Notes: generated by a model not told the origin, from the letters alone. Counted from the stretch's first letter, positions 20,653 through 28,911 are shown. The stretch is DNA of 64,000 bases from JAPKZH01 sp964537875 (GCA_964537875.1 CAZIDN010000012.1:1-64000); one strand, 5' to 3'. Numbers and translations are program-made.

Positions 20653-21112
20653 AGACAACCTCACGCATCACATCCGCTTTGATTTGTTCTTTTAGGGAAT
20701 CGGCCAAGACAACGTCGACCTCTCGGCCAAATAGCGCTTCAAGAAAAAATTTGAGCTCCATATAGTTATCAAAACTCGGCTGGCTGAACTCAACGAGTAC
20801 GTCAATATCGCTTCCACGGCCGGCCTCTCTCCTCACCCAGGAACCGAAGAGTCCGATGCGTTTTACTCCAAATTTTTGAATTTCTTGGAAAGAGTGCTTC
20901 AAAAGCCGGAGAAGGTGTTGACAGGTCTTCGCCTTTGTCATTTTCACGTCATGTTTTTTTACCCACTCGTCGATTTCCGATCTACTGAACTTCAACAGCC
21001 GTCCGATCTTGTGGCTGGGCAGACCCAGACGGCCGACCCACTTATATACCGTGTAGCGGGTGATGCCTAGATGCGCAGCGATTTCTTCGACCGACAGCCA
21101 GCGATCATTCAT
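20636..21112 (-). CDS. MntA-like nucleotidyltransferase antitoxin with N-terminal excisionase-type HTH
   Basis: A 158-residue fusion. Residues 4-55 form a helix-turn-helix of the excisionase/MerR-like type (LSVEEIAAHLGITRYTVYKW then IGRLLKFSRSEIDEW). Residues 75-158 are a minimal nucleotidyltransferase with GSX10DXD (G90, S91, D102, D104). The start is ATG 21112, seven bases after GAGG. Typical MntA proteins of this size lack a DNA-binding domain, so this one may couple HepT AMPylation with self-repression, which is an inference. The toxin gene overlaps downstream. Confidence 0.85.
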   Translation of the reverse strand: MNDRWLSVEEIAAHLGITRYTVYKWVGRLGLPSHKIGRLLKFSRSEIDEWVKKHDVKMTKAKTCQHLLRLLKHSFQEIQKFGVKRIGLFGSWVRREAGRGSDIDVLVEFSQPSFDNYMELKFFLEALFGREVDVVLADSLKEQIKADVMREVVYAEES

Positions 21113-21513
21113 GGTCAAGCCTCGTAACCAATCACGAAATTTCTAATATAGATTATTATAAGCAAATAAAAGCTAACATATATCTCTAGAATAAGTCAAG
21201 TTCTTTTAAAATGTGCAGGGCGAAAAGAGGACAAGAAATTGCTGTTCTGAGATACGCCACTTTGTCTCCCAAAGGGCCAGGTGATGGTTGGATACTACGG
21301 CGCCTCTATGCGGCCGAGGAGAGAGGGGAGTATTTCAAAGTTTTCGTGATCACGGGGCGAGGGAGTCTGTAATTTTTCGGCGAAGGCGAGAGGGTTTCCG
21401 CCTCGATAACCTCTTCTTAGTTGCCCGGAGGCGTTCTTGATATCCATATTTTTGGCGTGGTCGAGAGGAGGGATTTTAGCGTTCGGAGCGCTGATTCGTC
21501 ACGCCGCGAAAAG
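21113..21513. other. Intergenic stretch with no identifiable gene
   Basis: AT-rich near 21140-21200, probably carrying the MntA-HepT promoter, although I cannot place a convincing -35/-10 pair. The remainder has an open minus-strand stretch with no family resemblance that I recognise. Confidence 0.4.
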
Positions 21514-21776
21514 ACGATGTAATATGTTTTGGCGATGATGTAGTATGCTTCAGCCAGATTCTTCTTCTGTTCGGCGATGAGGCGGATTTTGGAGATATAA
21601 TCATCGAGCAGCTTGATCGCGCCCTCGTAGTCTCCCTCCTTGATGAGCTGCCGGGCCTTCGATAGCAGATTCTCCTGGTCTTGTCCGCTCCAGGCAAGGC
21701 CTGCTCCCAGGGTAAACTACAAGAAAATACCTGCTGTTAAAATCGCCGTTTTCTTCAATAAACCAGATGAAAGCAT
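21514..21776 (-). pseudogene. Truncated second copy of the TPR signal protein N-terminus, with in-frame TAG
   Basis: From ATG 21776 the frame reads MLSSGLLKKTAILTAGIFL, TAG, FTLGAGLAWSGQDQENLLSK, then a TPR segment ending AYYIIAKTYYIV. It aligns throughout with residues 1-88 of the protein starting at 24417. The stop replaces the Trp of FIWFSLGSG there. Homology ceases at YYIV, after which the frame runs into unrelated sequence. It is the 5' remnant of a tandem paralogue. Confidence 0.85.
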
Positions 21777-21975
21777 CCGCTTCCCCTCATAGGAATTTGC
21801 CTTCTTCCTGATACGGGTTCCCTAACCTTCTGGCATTTATCGTATAAGCGGACATCCCAACTAAAAAATATCATTCGACACGAACCCGTGTCGATAGGTT
21901 AAAAGATTAAGAAAGAACGGCGCGTCCAAAAAAATGTTTAAAGCAAAACGTTGAATTAATCTCTTAAAAAAATCG

Positions 21976-24417
21976 TTAGCGGAACTTTTGAATGCGATTA
22001 TTATCGGTATCAGCAACAAAAACATAACCTGAACCGTCAACCGCAATTCCCCGGGGTTGAGTAAATAGCCCGTCGCCAGTCCCCTGGCTTCCCCACTTTG
22101 AAAGAAAAGAGCCGGTCGAAGTGAATTTCTGGATGCGATTGTTTGCAGCATCAGCAACATAGACATTCCCAGAACTGTCAACTGCAATTCCCCGAGGATA
22201 ATTGAATTGCCCATTGCCAGTCCCCTGGCTTCCCCACTTTGCGAGGAAAGACCCGCTAGAACTGAATTTCTGGATTCGATTATTATCAAAATCAGTAACA
22301 TAGACATTCCCAGAACTATCAACCGCAATTCCAAACGGAATATCAAATTGCCCATCGCCAGTCCCATAGCTTCCCCACTTTGAAAGAAAAGAGCCGGCGG
22401 AAGTGAATTTCTGGATGCGATTGTTATCATATTCAGTGACATAGATATTTCCAGAATTATCTACCGCAATCCCTGATGGACTATGAAATTGCCCGTCACC
22501 AGTCCCAAGGCTTCCCCACTTTGAAAGAAAAGAGCCGGCGGAAGTGAATTTCTGGATGCGATTGTTATCATATTCAGTGACATAGATATTTCCAGAATTA
22601 TCTACCGCAATCCCTGATGGACTATGAAATTGCCCGTCACCAGTCCCAAGGCTTCCCCACTTTGAAAGAAAAGAGCCGGCGGAAGTGAATTTCTGGATGC
22701 GATTGTTATCATATTCAGTGACATAGATATTTCCAGAATTATCTACCGCAATCCCTGATGGACTATGAAATTGCCCGTCACCAGTCCCAAGGCTTCCCCA
22801 CTTTGAAAGAAAAGAGCCGGTGGAAGTGAATTTCTGGATGCGATTGTTGGCCGTATCAGCAACATAGACATTCCCAGAACTGTCAACCGCAATTAGCCGT
22901 GGACCATTAAATTGCCCATCGCCAGACCCATAACTTCCCCACTTAGTAATAAACTGATAAGTATGAGTGGCAATCGAATAATTGCTGCTTTCCCCATAAA
23001 CGCTGCTGTCCGCGCTGCAGGAAATCCTCACCCGATAGTCCGTGCCATCGGCCAGAGAATCGGGAGGAACCCACCTATAGGAACCAGTATTGCTCTGATT
23101 AGAAGCAATCGTCTGAACCTTCGTCCCTCCTTTATATAAATCAATATCAACATTCGTAATAGAGAAGTTATGTTTTGAATTGAGTGCCGTCAACGGGTTA
23201 GGGCTTTTGTCGTTTCCCCACAGCTCACGATCGATCTGGCCTCTGTTCCCCGCCCAGAAATTCTTCAATGATTGGAAGTTTTCTGGATTGGAATTGATTT
23301 TTCCCGTCATCGACGATACGTTGTCATTTTTATTTTTGTCCGGATAATTCACGCCGGCGGGATTTTCCCCTTCTATTCTCCCCGGAATGCCTCCGAGTCC
23401 CGAGAGATCCTTAGGACTCCTGCTCATGGCCGAAGGATCCCTTCCCTGACTCGTAAGTGCTTGCTCCTGCATCCGCTCCCGATGGAAATCACTTGGACTT
23501 GCCAAGTTTGGACTCAAGACCTGGACCAGCCCGTTCTTCATAAGATTCAATGAATTTTTGACCGAGGAATCGGTCGTCCACTTGATCTCGACTTCAAACC
23601 CTTTCTCCCAGACCGTCGAATTCGTCGGACTAGTCACCGTGATCGTATGCTTGTCAAGAATCGCATTCACCGAGGCCATCTGTCCCCCTGACACGGCAAC
23701 ACTCTGTTGATAATCTTGGTAGCCTTCCTTTGTCAGCTTGACCGTATGACCGCCAGGACTGATATTGCTCAACGTGCAGTTGGTCATCTGTCCCGTATCC
23801 GAGGCGTCCAGATAGACCTTGGCTCCTGTCGGAGATGACATGACGCTAATCGCGCCATTCTGACTCCCTTTCTTCTTGAGCAGAAGAACCGCCACCACAC
23901 CCGCCGCCACCACTACTCCTCCGACAATCAGCCATGGAAATTTCTTTTTCTTCGCCTCTCCCGGCCTGCTCATTACCGCCGGCTGCTCTTTCTCTAGAGC
24001 TTTCTCGACGGCCTTCCCCTTTTGCTCGGCTAAAACCGCGCCCCTCACGTTTTCGACACGTGTCCGAAACGCCTGATCCGGCTCGTCGATGGTGAATGCG
24101 GGGTACGTCTCAAAAACCCGCTTTAGGTTTGCTTCGGTATTATCCGCTTCGCCGACGATGTAATATGTTTTGGCGATGATGTAGTATGCTTCAGCCAGAT
24201 TCTTCTTCTGCTCGGCGATGATCCGAATCTTGGCAATATAATCTTCCAGCAGCTTGATGGCGCCTTCGTAATTTCCCTGCCTGATGAGCTGCCGCGCCCT
24301 CGACAGCGGATCTTCCTGTCCCTGGCCGCCCCACATTGCTCCGGATCCCAGAGAAAACCAGATGAAGGCACACAACACAATGTAGGCTGTTCTTCTCAAT
24401 AGTCCGGAAGGTAGCAT
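21976..24417 (-). CDS. TPR-PEGA-Kre9/NHL-repeat signalling partner protein
   Basis: An 813-residue multidomain protein. The signal-like N-terminus (10-30) is followed by TPR-like helices (35-130) and a transmembrane helix FPWLIVGGVVVAAGVVAVLL (160-179). A PEGA domain (189-255, PTGAKVYLDASDTG), a Kre9/KNH-like beta-sandwich (258-482) and six or seven NHL propeller repeats (about 488-813) come next. The Kre9 fold is split by about 134 residues (286-419) of low-complexity, non-homologous sequence. Three consecutive NHL units are identical in DNA. ATG 24417 is preferred, with GGGGG four bases upstream and only eight bases after the kinase stop. The operon suggests that it senses or scaffolds for that kinase. 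Confidence 0.82.
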   Translation of the reverse strand: MLPSGLLRRTAYIVLCAFIWFSLGSGAMWGGQGQEDPLSRARQLIRQGNYEGAIKLLEDYIAKIRIIAEQKKNLAEAYYIIAKTYYIVGEADNTEANLKRVFETYPAFTIDEPDQAFRTRVENVRGAVLAEQKGKAVEKALEKEQPAVMSRPGEAKKKKFPWLIVGGVVVAAGVVAVLLLKKKGSQNGAISVMSSPTGAKVYLDASDTGQMTNCTLSNISPGGHTVKLTKEGYQDYQQSVAVSGGQMASVNAILDKHTITVTSPTNSTVWEKGFEVEIKWTTDSSVKNSLNLMKNGLVQVLSPNLASPSDFHRERMQEQALTSQGRDPSAMSRSPKDLSGLGGIPGRIEGENPAGVNYPDKNKNDNVSSMTGKINSNPENFQSLKNFWAGNRGQIDRELWGNDKSPNPLTALNSKHNFSITNVDIDLYKGGTKVQTIASNQSNTGSYRWVPPDSLADGTDYRVRISCSADSSVYGESSNYSIATHTYQFITKWGSYGSGDGQFNGPRLIAVDSSGNVYVADTANNRIQKFTSTGSFLSKWGSLGTGDGQFHSPSGIAVDNSGNIYVTEYDNNRIQKFTSAGSFLSKWGSLGTGDGQFHSPSGIAVDNSGNIYVTEYDNNRIQKFTSAGSFLSKWGSLGTGDGQFHSPSGIAVDNSGNIYVTEYDNNRIQKFTSAGSFLSKWGSYGTGDGQFDIPFGIAVDSSGNVYVTDFDNNRIQKFSSSGSFLAKWGSQGTGNGQFNYPRGIAVDSSGNVYVADAANNRIQKFTSTGSFLSKWGSQGTGDGLFTQPRGIAVDGSGYVFVADTDNNRIQKFR
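22382..22804. repeat. Three identical 141-bp tandem repeats inside the NHL coding region
   Basis: Units begin at 22382, 22523 and 22664 and appear base-for-base identical (GAAAGAAAAGAGCCGGCGG at each start). Each encodes one 47-residue NHL blade. Neighbouring blades on both sides are clearly diverged. Confidence 0.92.
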
Positions 24418-24425
24418 CGGTCCCC

Positions 24426-26408
24426 CTAAATCGAGATTGAACTCAAAATGAGCTTTCCTTGAAACACGCCGCAGGTATAGCTGACCTGCCAATTTTCGAT
24501 TCTAACCAGCTTATCTCTTCTGTCCTTCGGCGGCTCAAGGAGAACGGAACTCACCGCCGTCACAATCGTCTGCTTGACAAACTCGCGTTTTTCTCCGGGA
24601 GAGACGCTTAGGTCAGTGTCGGTGATAGTATCCACGGATATTTTTCCCTCCGCACTGACCGAGAGAGTCAGATAGACTGGACCTTGAACCTTGATCTCCT
24701 CTGGAAATGCGGTTACGATGATTCGTTTGATTTTTTCGTTGTACAGGTGGATTTTTTCCGGAGGCAGTTGGATCAATTTCACGGCTGGCTGAACTTCTTT
24801 CTCCGTCGGCTCTTTCTTAAGTATTGGTTTCTCCTCGGGCGGCTTTTGTTGTTGAGATTTGCTTTTTTCGGATTCCTGGATGGCTTTTAAACGTTCACGG
24901 GCTAGATCGCGAAATTGCCCTTCGGGATACTTCTTTAAGTAGGCTTCGTAAGCCCCGGCCCTGTCGATCTTGACAGCGGATTTCCAGAATTCAGCTTCGA
25001 CCGCAAATGAAGTATCAACCCTAGCGATCGTCTTTATCGCTGCCAATTTTTCTCGGGCCAAATTGGCGTACGTCTGGGCCTGAGCGTTATTGGGATCGAT
25101 TTTCAAGAGATCGAGACACTGATTCAGACATTCTTGGTAGTTTCCTTTTTCAAAAGCATTTTGGGCTGCCGTCAATCCGCTTCGGATCTTCTCTTCGTTC
25201 TTTTTTTTCTCATCTTGTTCGGGCTGATCCACAGGAGGCTTATGCTCGGCCGCCGATCTTTCCGGGTTCTGGCTTAGCCCATCTGTTCGGGAGACGACGG
25301 GACCGGGCGGCGTCGGCCTAAGCCAGAGAAGCCAGATCCCGACCGCCAGCACGGCCAGAGCCAGGATCACTCCCCCGGGAACAAGGACCTTCTTCATCTT
25401 AAACTTGATCGTGATCTCTCGGGCCGTCAGCGGCTTTTCCTCGGGAAGGACTCTCTGGGTTGTCGGGATCCCTTTTTCGATTTTCTCCAAGGCCGAGATG
25501 AGCTCGAAGGCGGTTTTATATCTCTTCTCCTTTTCTTTCTCTAGGCATCTCAGAATCAAGCTGTTGAGGTCCGCGGGGATCTGAATATTGAGCTTTCGGG
25601 GATGGGGTGGCAGCTCCGTTTTGTGCTTCATAGCGATGCTTAGAGGCGTCCCCCCCTCAAAGGGCACCCTCCCCGTCAGCGCCTCAAAGAGGATGATCCC
25701 TAGTGAATAGAGATCGGACCGCTGATCCACCTCTTTCCCCTCGGCCTGTTCCGGAGACATATATTCCGGCGTGCCGATGATTGTTCCCGTTATGGTAACG
25801 CCTCTTGCCATGATAAACCGAGCGATCCCGAAATCCATGATCTTGACCTTGCCCTCTCTGTCGATCATGATATTTTGGGGCTTGAGATCTCGATGAACAA
25901 TGCCCATAGCATGGGCTTCGGCCAACCCTTCACAGATCTGTTTGGCGATATCGATCGTCTTGCCGACAGTCAATTGGCCGATCCTGTTGATGAGACTCCT
26001 CAGGTCCTCGCCCGTGACATACTCCATGGTGATGAAATGGGTCCCGGCCTCTTCGCCGATATCAAACATCCGGCAGACGTTCCGGTGCGTGATCTTTCTG
26101 GCGGTCTTCAATTCCTGGCTGAACCGCTCGATGATGGCTTTATCTGTCTCGATCTCAGGCTTGATGAGTTTCAAGGCAATCATTTCATGGATTTTCTTGT
26201 CGAAGACCTTATAGACCTTGCCCATTCCCCCTGAACCGATTCCTTCAACCACCTCATAGCGTCCGGCGAAAAGGTCCCCTCTCTCAATGTCTCTGACCGA
26301 TGTCTGGATAGTCTCCGTGGGGGCCTCTGCGGGATTGAGTTCTGTTCCGCACTGGCCGCAAAAACGGGTATCGGGGGAGTTGCGAAAATAACATTTTGGG
26401 CATTTCAT
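24426..26408 (-). CDS. Membrane Ser/Thr protein kinase with zinc ribbon and extracytoplasmic TPR tail
   Basis: A 660-residue kinase. The ribbon cysteines are C3, C6, C17 and C20. The kinase core (51-310) has GSGGMGKVY, Lys80, HRDLKPQN (Asp174), DFG (192-194) and the activation-loop segment GTPEYMSPEQ. A single transmembrane helix (VILALAVLAVGIWLLWL, about 350-370) leads to a likely periplasmic region with TPR-like helices (AFEKGNYQECLNQCLDLLK) and a C-terminal beta-rich domain. All catalytic residues are present. The stop is eight bases before the TPR/PEGA/NHL gene, a clear operon. It is paralogous to the kinases at 6016 and 32236 across residues 1-320. Confidence 0.9.
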   Translation of the reverse strand: MKCPKCYFRNSPDTRFCGQCGTELNPAEAPTETIQTSVRDIERGDLFAGRYEVVEGIGSGGMGKVYKVFDKKIHEMIALKLIKPEIETDKAIIERFSQELKTARKITHRNVCRMFDIGEEAGTHFITMEYVTGEDLRSLINRIGQLTVGKTIDIAKQICEGLAEAHAMGIVHRDLKPQNIMIDREGKVKIMDFGIARFIMARGVTITGTIIGTPEYMSPEQAEGKEVDQRSDLYSLGIILFEALTGRVPFEGGTPLSIAMKHKTELPPHPRKLNIQIPADLNSLILRCLEKEKEKRYKTAFELISALEKIEKGIPTTQRVLPEEKPLTAREITIKFKMKKVLVPGGVILALAVLAVGIWLLWLRPTPPGPVVSRTDGLSQNPERSAAEHKPPVDQPEQDEKKKNEEKIRSGLTAAQNAFEKGNYQECLNQCLDLLKIDPNNAQAQTYANLAREKLAAIKTIARVDTSFAVEAEFWKSAVKIDRAGAYEAYLKKYPEGQFRDLARERLKAIQESEKSKSQQQKPPEEKPILKKEPTEKEVQPAVKLIQLPPEKIHLYNEKIKRIIVTAFPEEIKVQGPVYLTLSVSAEGKISVDTITDTDLSVSPGEKREFVKQTIVTAVSSVLLEPPKDRRDKLVRIENWQVSYTCGVFQGKLILSSISI

Positions 26409-26530
26409 CGGGTGCTGATTCCCTCTGCGGCTATATTAATGCAAATCTATGAGAGAAAGTCAAACTGAACAGATCAAGAATCCCAGGAAGAGCAGAAGCC
26501 CCGGGCTCTCGTGAAGTCCGTGACAAGCTA

Positions 26531-27175
26531 TTGATATGCCAATCTGAAGTGCGGCTTTGCCCGGATCCGCCGTCCGGACTGTTGAGGCGAGAGGCTGCTG
26601 ATGTTTTCCTGCCGGACAAGGGGCTTCTGCCACTCAAGCGGCTAGTGGAGTGGGGAGAGAGGGTCCGTGAGACGCTTCTTCTCGATGTCCCCCACCGTCA
26701 GGTCATCTTCGTCATCCCCAAGATGCTCCGGGACTTCTTCAAGTTCAAGCGCAAGCTCCTGGCGGAGCTGTGCAGGGCGGCCATCCGCACGCTTCTTCTT
26801 TATTTTCAGGCGGCAACAGGGAGGGAGATCGAGCCCGGTGTCATCGCCGTGATAGAAGCGGGAAGGTCAAGCTACACGATGGTCGATGTTTTAGCTGATC
26901 TGGGGGTTGAAACGACAGTCGCCCATCCGAAAGAGGTGAAGGCGATCGCCAAGGCCAAAGTGAAGACGGATCAGAGGGACTCCTACAAGCTGGCTCATCT
27001 TCTGCGGACGGGTTATATTCCTGAGGTCTACAAGCGATCGCGGGATATGATAAGATACCCTATGCCCGGCTGATCCAGACCGTTCCTGGATTTGGCCAAT
27101 TTTTGTCAGTGTTGGCGGCGGTGGAGGCAATCTGGCCGGCCCTCCGAGCGGACTTTAACCTCCGCTTAGGGCTTG
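26531..27175 (+). pseudogene. Chimeric transposase remnant: IS91-type N-part joined to IS110-type middle and end
   Basis: The first part (to about 26856) reads DVPHRQVIFVIPKMLRDFFK and LLAELCRAAIRTLLLYFQ, typical of IS91 Y2 transposases after the zinc region, whose cysteines are mostly absent. From IEAGRSSYTMVDVL onward the same frame is IS110 DEDD transposase (HPKEVKAIAKAKVKTDQRD). After the stop at 27073, a -1 frame continues as QTVPGFGQFLSVLAAVE, the IS110 C-terminal hairpin motif. It is a dead composite of two element families with a frameshift and no ends that I can define. Confidence 0.75.
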
Positions 27176-27190
27176 CATAATAAACAATAA

Positions 27191-27232
27191 TGATTCATAA
27201 TATGAATCAATATGATTCATATTTAGATTCAT
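27191..27232. promoter_or_regulatory. Operator array upstream of VapB/VapC-like pair
   Basis: TGATTCATA-A-TATGAATCA is a perfect 9+1+9 palindrome (27191-27209). Two more direct GATTCAT half-sites follow at 27214 and 27226, spaced 12 bp, ending just before the GGAGAG ribosome binding site. This fits cooperative binding by a ribbon-helix-helix antitoxin. Confidence 0.6.
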
Positions 27233-27241
27233 GGAGAGCAG

Positions 27242-27496
27242 ATGAAATCCATCACAATACATGGAATCGACAAGGAAACAGAAAAACTCATCAAGGAGCG
27301 CGCCAAATCCGCGGGCACGAGCGTCAATAAGATCGTGAAAGAACTTCTCGCCAAGGCCCTTGGGCTGGGCAAAGACAAAAATGATCATCGGGACGAATTC
27401 CTCGATCTCTTCGGCGTCTGGACAGAGGATGACGAAGAGCAATTCCTGGAGACCGTCAAAGACCTGGAAGCCATTCATCCCGAGGACTGGAAATGA
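27242..27496 (+). CDS. Ribbon-helix-helix antitoxin (FitA/VapB-like)
   Basis: An 84-residue protein opening MKSITIHGIDKETEKLIKER, a short beta strand plus two helices typical of FitA/VapB Arc-type DNA-binding antitoxins. The acidic C-terminal tail would wrap the toxin. The start is supported by GGAGAG three bases upstream of the ATG. The stop overlaps the toxin start by four bases (ATGA). Confidence 0.82.
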   Translation: MKSITIHGIDKETEKLIKERAKSAGTSVNKIVKELLAKALGLGKDKNDHRDEFLDLFGVWTEDDEEQFLETVKDLEAIHPEDWK

Positions 27497-27894
27497 AAAA
27501 AATTCTGTTGGATACAAACGCTTATGTGCGCTTTTTGAGGGGGGACGAAAAAGTCATGGCTTATCTAGCCCAGGCCGACAGCGTCTATATGTCCGTGTTT
27601 GTCCTGGGAGAATTGTATGCGGGCTTCAGAGCCGGCGGCAAAGAAAGAGAGAATAGGCAAATTCTTGAGAGGTTCCTTCTCAAATCAACGGTAACCATCC
27701 TTGAGGCGACGATTGAAACGGCCGATGTTTTCGGGCTCATCATGGCCTCTCTCAGAAAGTCCGGAAAACCGATTCCGATCAATGATGTCTGGATCGCGGC
27801 GCACGGCCTGGAAACGGGCTCGATCCTGGTGACCTATGACGACCATTTCGCCGTGATCCCGGGGCTGCGGCTCTGGCCTGAAATCGGTCATTAG
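27493..27894 (+). CDS. vapC: PIN-domain ribonuclease toxin (VapC family), second copy
   Basis: A 133-residue PIN domain with Asp7 (ILLDTNAYV), Glu40 (VLGELYAGF), Asp98 (INDVWIAAHG) and a final acidic YDDHF. It is translationally coupled to the antitoxin. Its last 62 codons occur again, almost identical, at 35513-35701. Palindromic repeat copy 4 starts nine bases after the stop. Not closely similar to the VapC at 16854. Confidence 0.88.
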   Translation: MKKILLDTNAYVRFLRGDEKVMAYLAQADSVYMSVFVLGELYAGFRAGGKERENRQILERFLLKSTVTILEATIETADVFGLIMASLRKSGKPIPINDVWIAAHGLETGSILVTYDDHFAVIPGLRLWPEIGH

Positions 27895-27902
27895 AAAAGT
27901 CG

Positions 27903-27980
27903 ATAGCCGCGGTCAAACTTACTCGTTGCGCAAAATTCACTAGGGAAAGGTGCGTGATGAGTAGGTTTGACCCCGGCTAT
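27903..27980. repeat. 66-bp palindromic repeat, copy 4 (diverged, subfamily B)
   Basis: ATAGCCGCGGTCAAAC at one end pairs with GTTTGACCCCGGCTAT at the other. The loop is diverged (AAATTCACTAGGGAAAGG). It sits between the VapC stop and the DUF4258 gene. Confidence 0.88.
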
Positions 27981-28093
27981 GAGCAATTTCAAAAGGATAG
28001 TCGTCTGTTGTTTTGAGCTCCATGATTGCGTGGTGCTTTCTTGGACATGGTCACCGGGCACGGATGATAATAATTGATAAACAATGATTAATT

Positions 28094-28318
28094 ATGATAA
28101 AATATGACTTTACTTATCATGCAGAACAACGGGTCAAACAGAGATCCATAAAAAAGGAGGAAATTGAAAAGGTTTTGAATAATCCTGATTATTCCTATTC
28201 TGGCAAGCAGGGAGAATTGAATTTGGTGAAAGGATTTTCCAAGGGGAGGAAAATCAGAGTTGTTGTCAAGCCCGAGAAAAATAAGATGAAGATAATCACA
28301 GCCATTATTATTCATTGA
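28094..28318 (+). CDS. DUF4258 protein, probable toxin component
   Basis: A 74-residue protein with the DUF4258 pattern: HAEQRVKQRSIKKEEIEKVL, then a strand-rich second half (KGRKIRVVVKP, MKIITAIIIH). DUF4258 folds are related to BrnT/RelE-like RNases and often sit beside DUF2283 genes, so a TA role is plausible but unproven. It is strongly AT-rich against the surroundings. No strong ribosome binding site is visible. Confidence 0.72.
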   Translation: MIKYDFTYHAEQRVKQRSIKKEEIEKVLNNPDYSYSGKQGELNLVKGFSKGRKIRVVVKPEKNKMKIITAIIIH

Positions 28319-28335
28319 ATGGAGAGGACGACGAA

Positions 28336-28671
28336 ATGAGAGTTACCTTTGACCGGTCCGCAGATGCAACCTACATAAAACTTTCTGATAGAAAAATCAA
28401 AAAGACGATCTCCGTCTCAGATTATTGTAATGTCGACTTGGATGATGCAGAGAAGGTTGTCGGTATCGAACTATTGTTTATCAGTCAATACATGGATGAT
28501 TTCAAACTCTGGCTGGAACTTGCCAGCGCGGCAGAATATCTCAACAAATCAGAGATTACCTTGAGAAGATGGGTGAAAGATGGCGGTGTGCCCTATTATA
28601 GGCTGGGAAGAGAATATCTATTTATTAAAGAGGAACTCGACGAGTTCATTAAAAACCATAAAAAAGCATAA
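28336..28671 (+). CDS. DUF2283 protein fused to an excisionase-type HTH
   Basis: A 111-residue fusion. The N-terminal DUF2283 part reads VTFDRSADATYIKLSD and ends EKVVGIELLF. The C-terminal part is a helix-turn-helix of excisionase type (LASAAEYLNKSEITLRRW, PYYRLGREYLF, EELDEFIKNHKKA). ATG 28336 is chosen because GGAGAGG sits eight bases upstream, leaving 17 bases after the DUF4258 stop. It is the likely antitoxin or autorepressor of the pair. The module lies between repeat copies 4 and 5. Confidence 0.75.
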   Translation: MRVTFDRSADATYIKLSDRKIKKTISVSDYCNVDLDDAEKVVGIELLFISQYMDDFKLWLELASAAEYLNKSEITLRRWVKDGGVPYYRLGREYLFIKEELDEFIKNHKKA

Positions 28672-28760
28672 ATAAGCGCACTGTGGTCGGAGCAAGTTTG
28701 ACTCTTATCTCGATGCTCGTTGCTTTTGGCCCGGATCAATAAAGCCTTTAGGTTGTAACC

Positions 28761-28826
28761 GGGGTCAAACCTACTCGTTACGCACAATTCTCCAGGGGAA
28801 GATGCGTAAAGAGTAGGTTTGACCCC
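28761..28826. repeat. 66-bp palindromic repeat, copy 5 (subfamily B)
   Basis: GGGGTCAAACCTACTC to GAGTAGGTTTGACCCC with the same loop as copies 2 and 6. It lies between the DUF2283-HTH gene and the OPT transporter gene. Confidence 0.92.
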
Positions 28827-28911
28827 AAGCTTTTGTTTGTTTTATCTACCATTAAGCTTGGAATCGATAACCCTTATCCTAAAATGACTATATTGTCGGC
28901 CGGCGTGTCCG

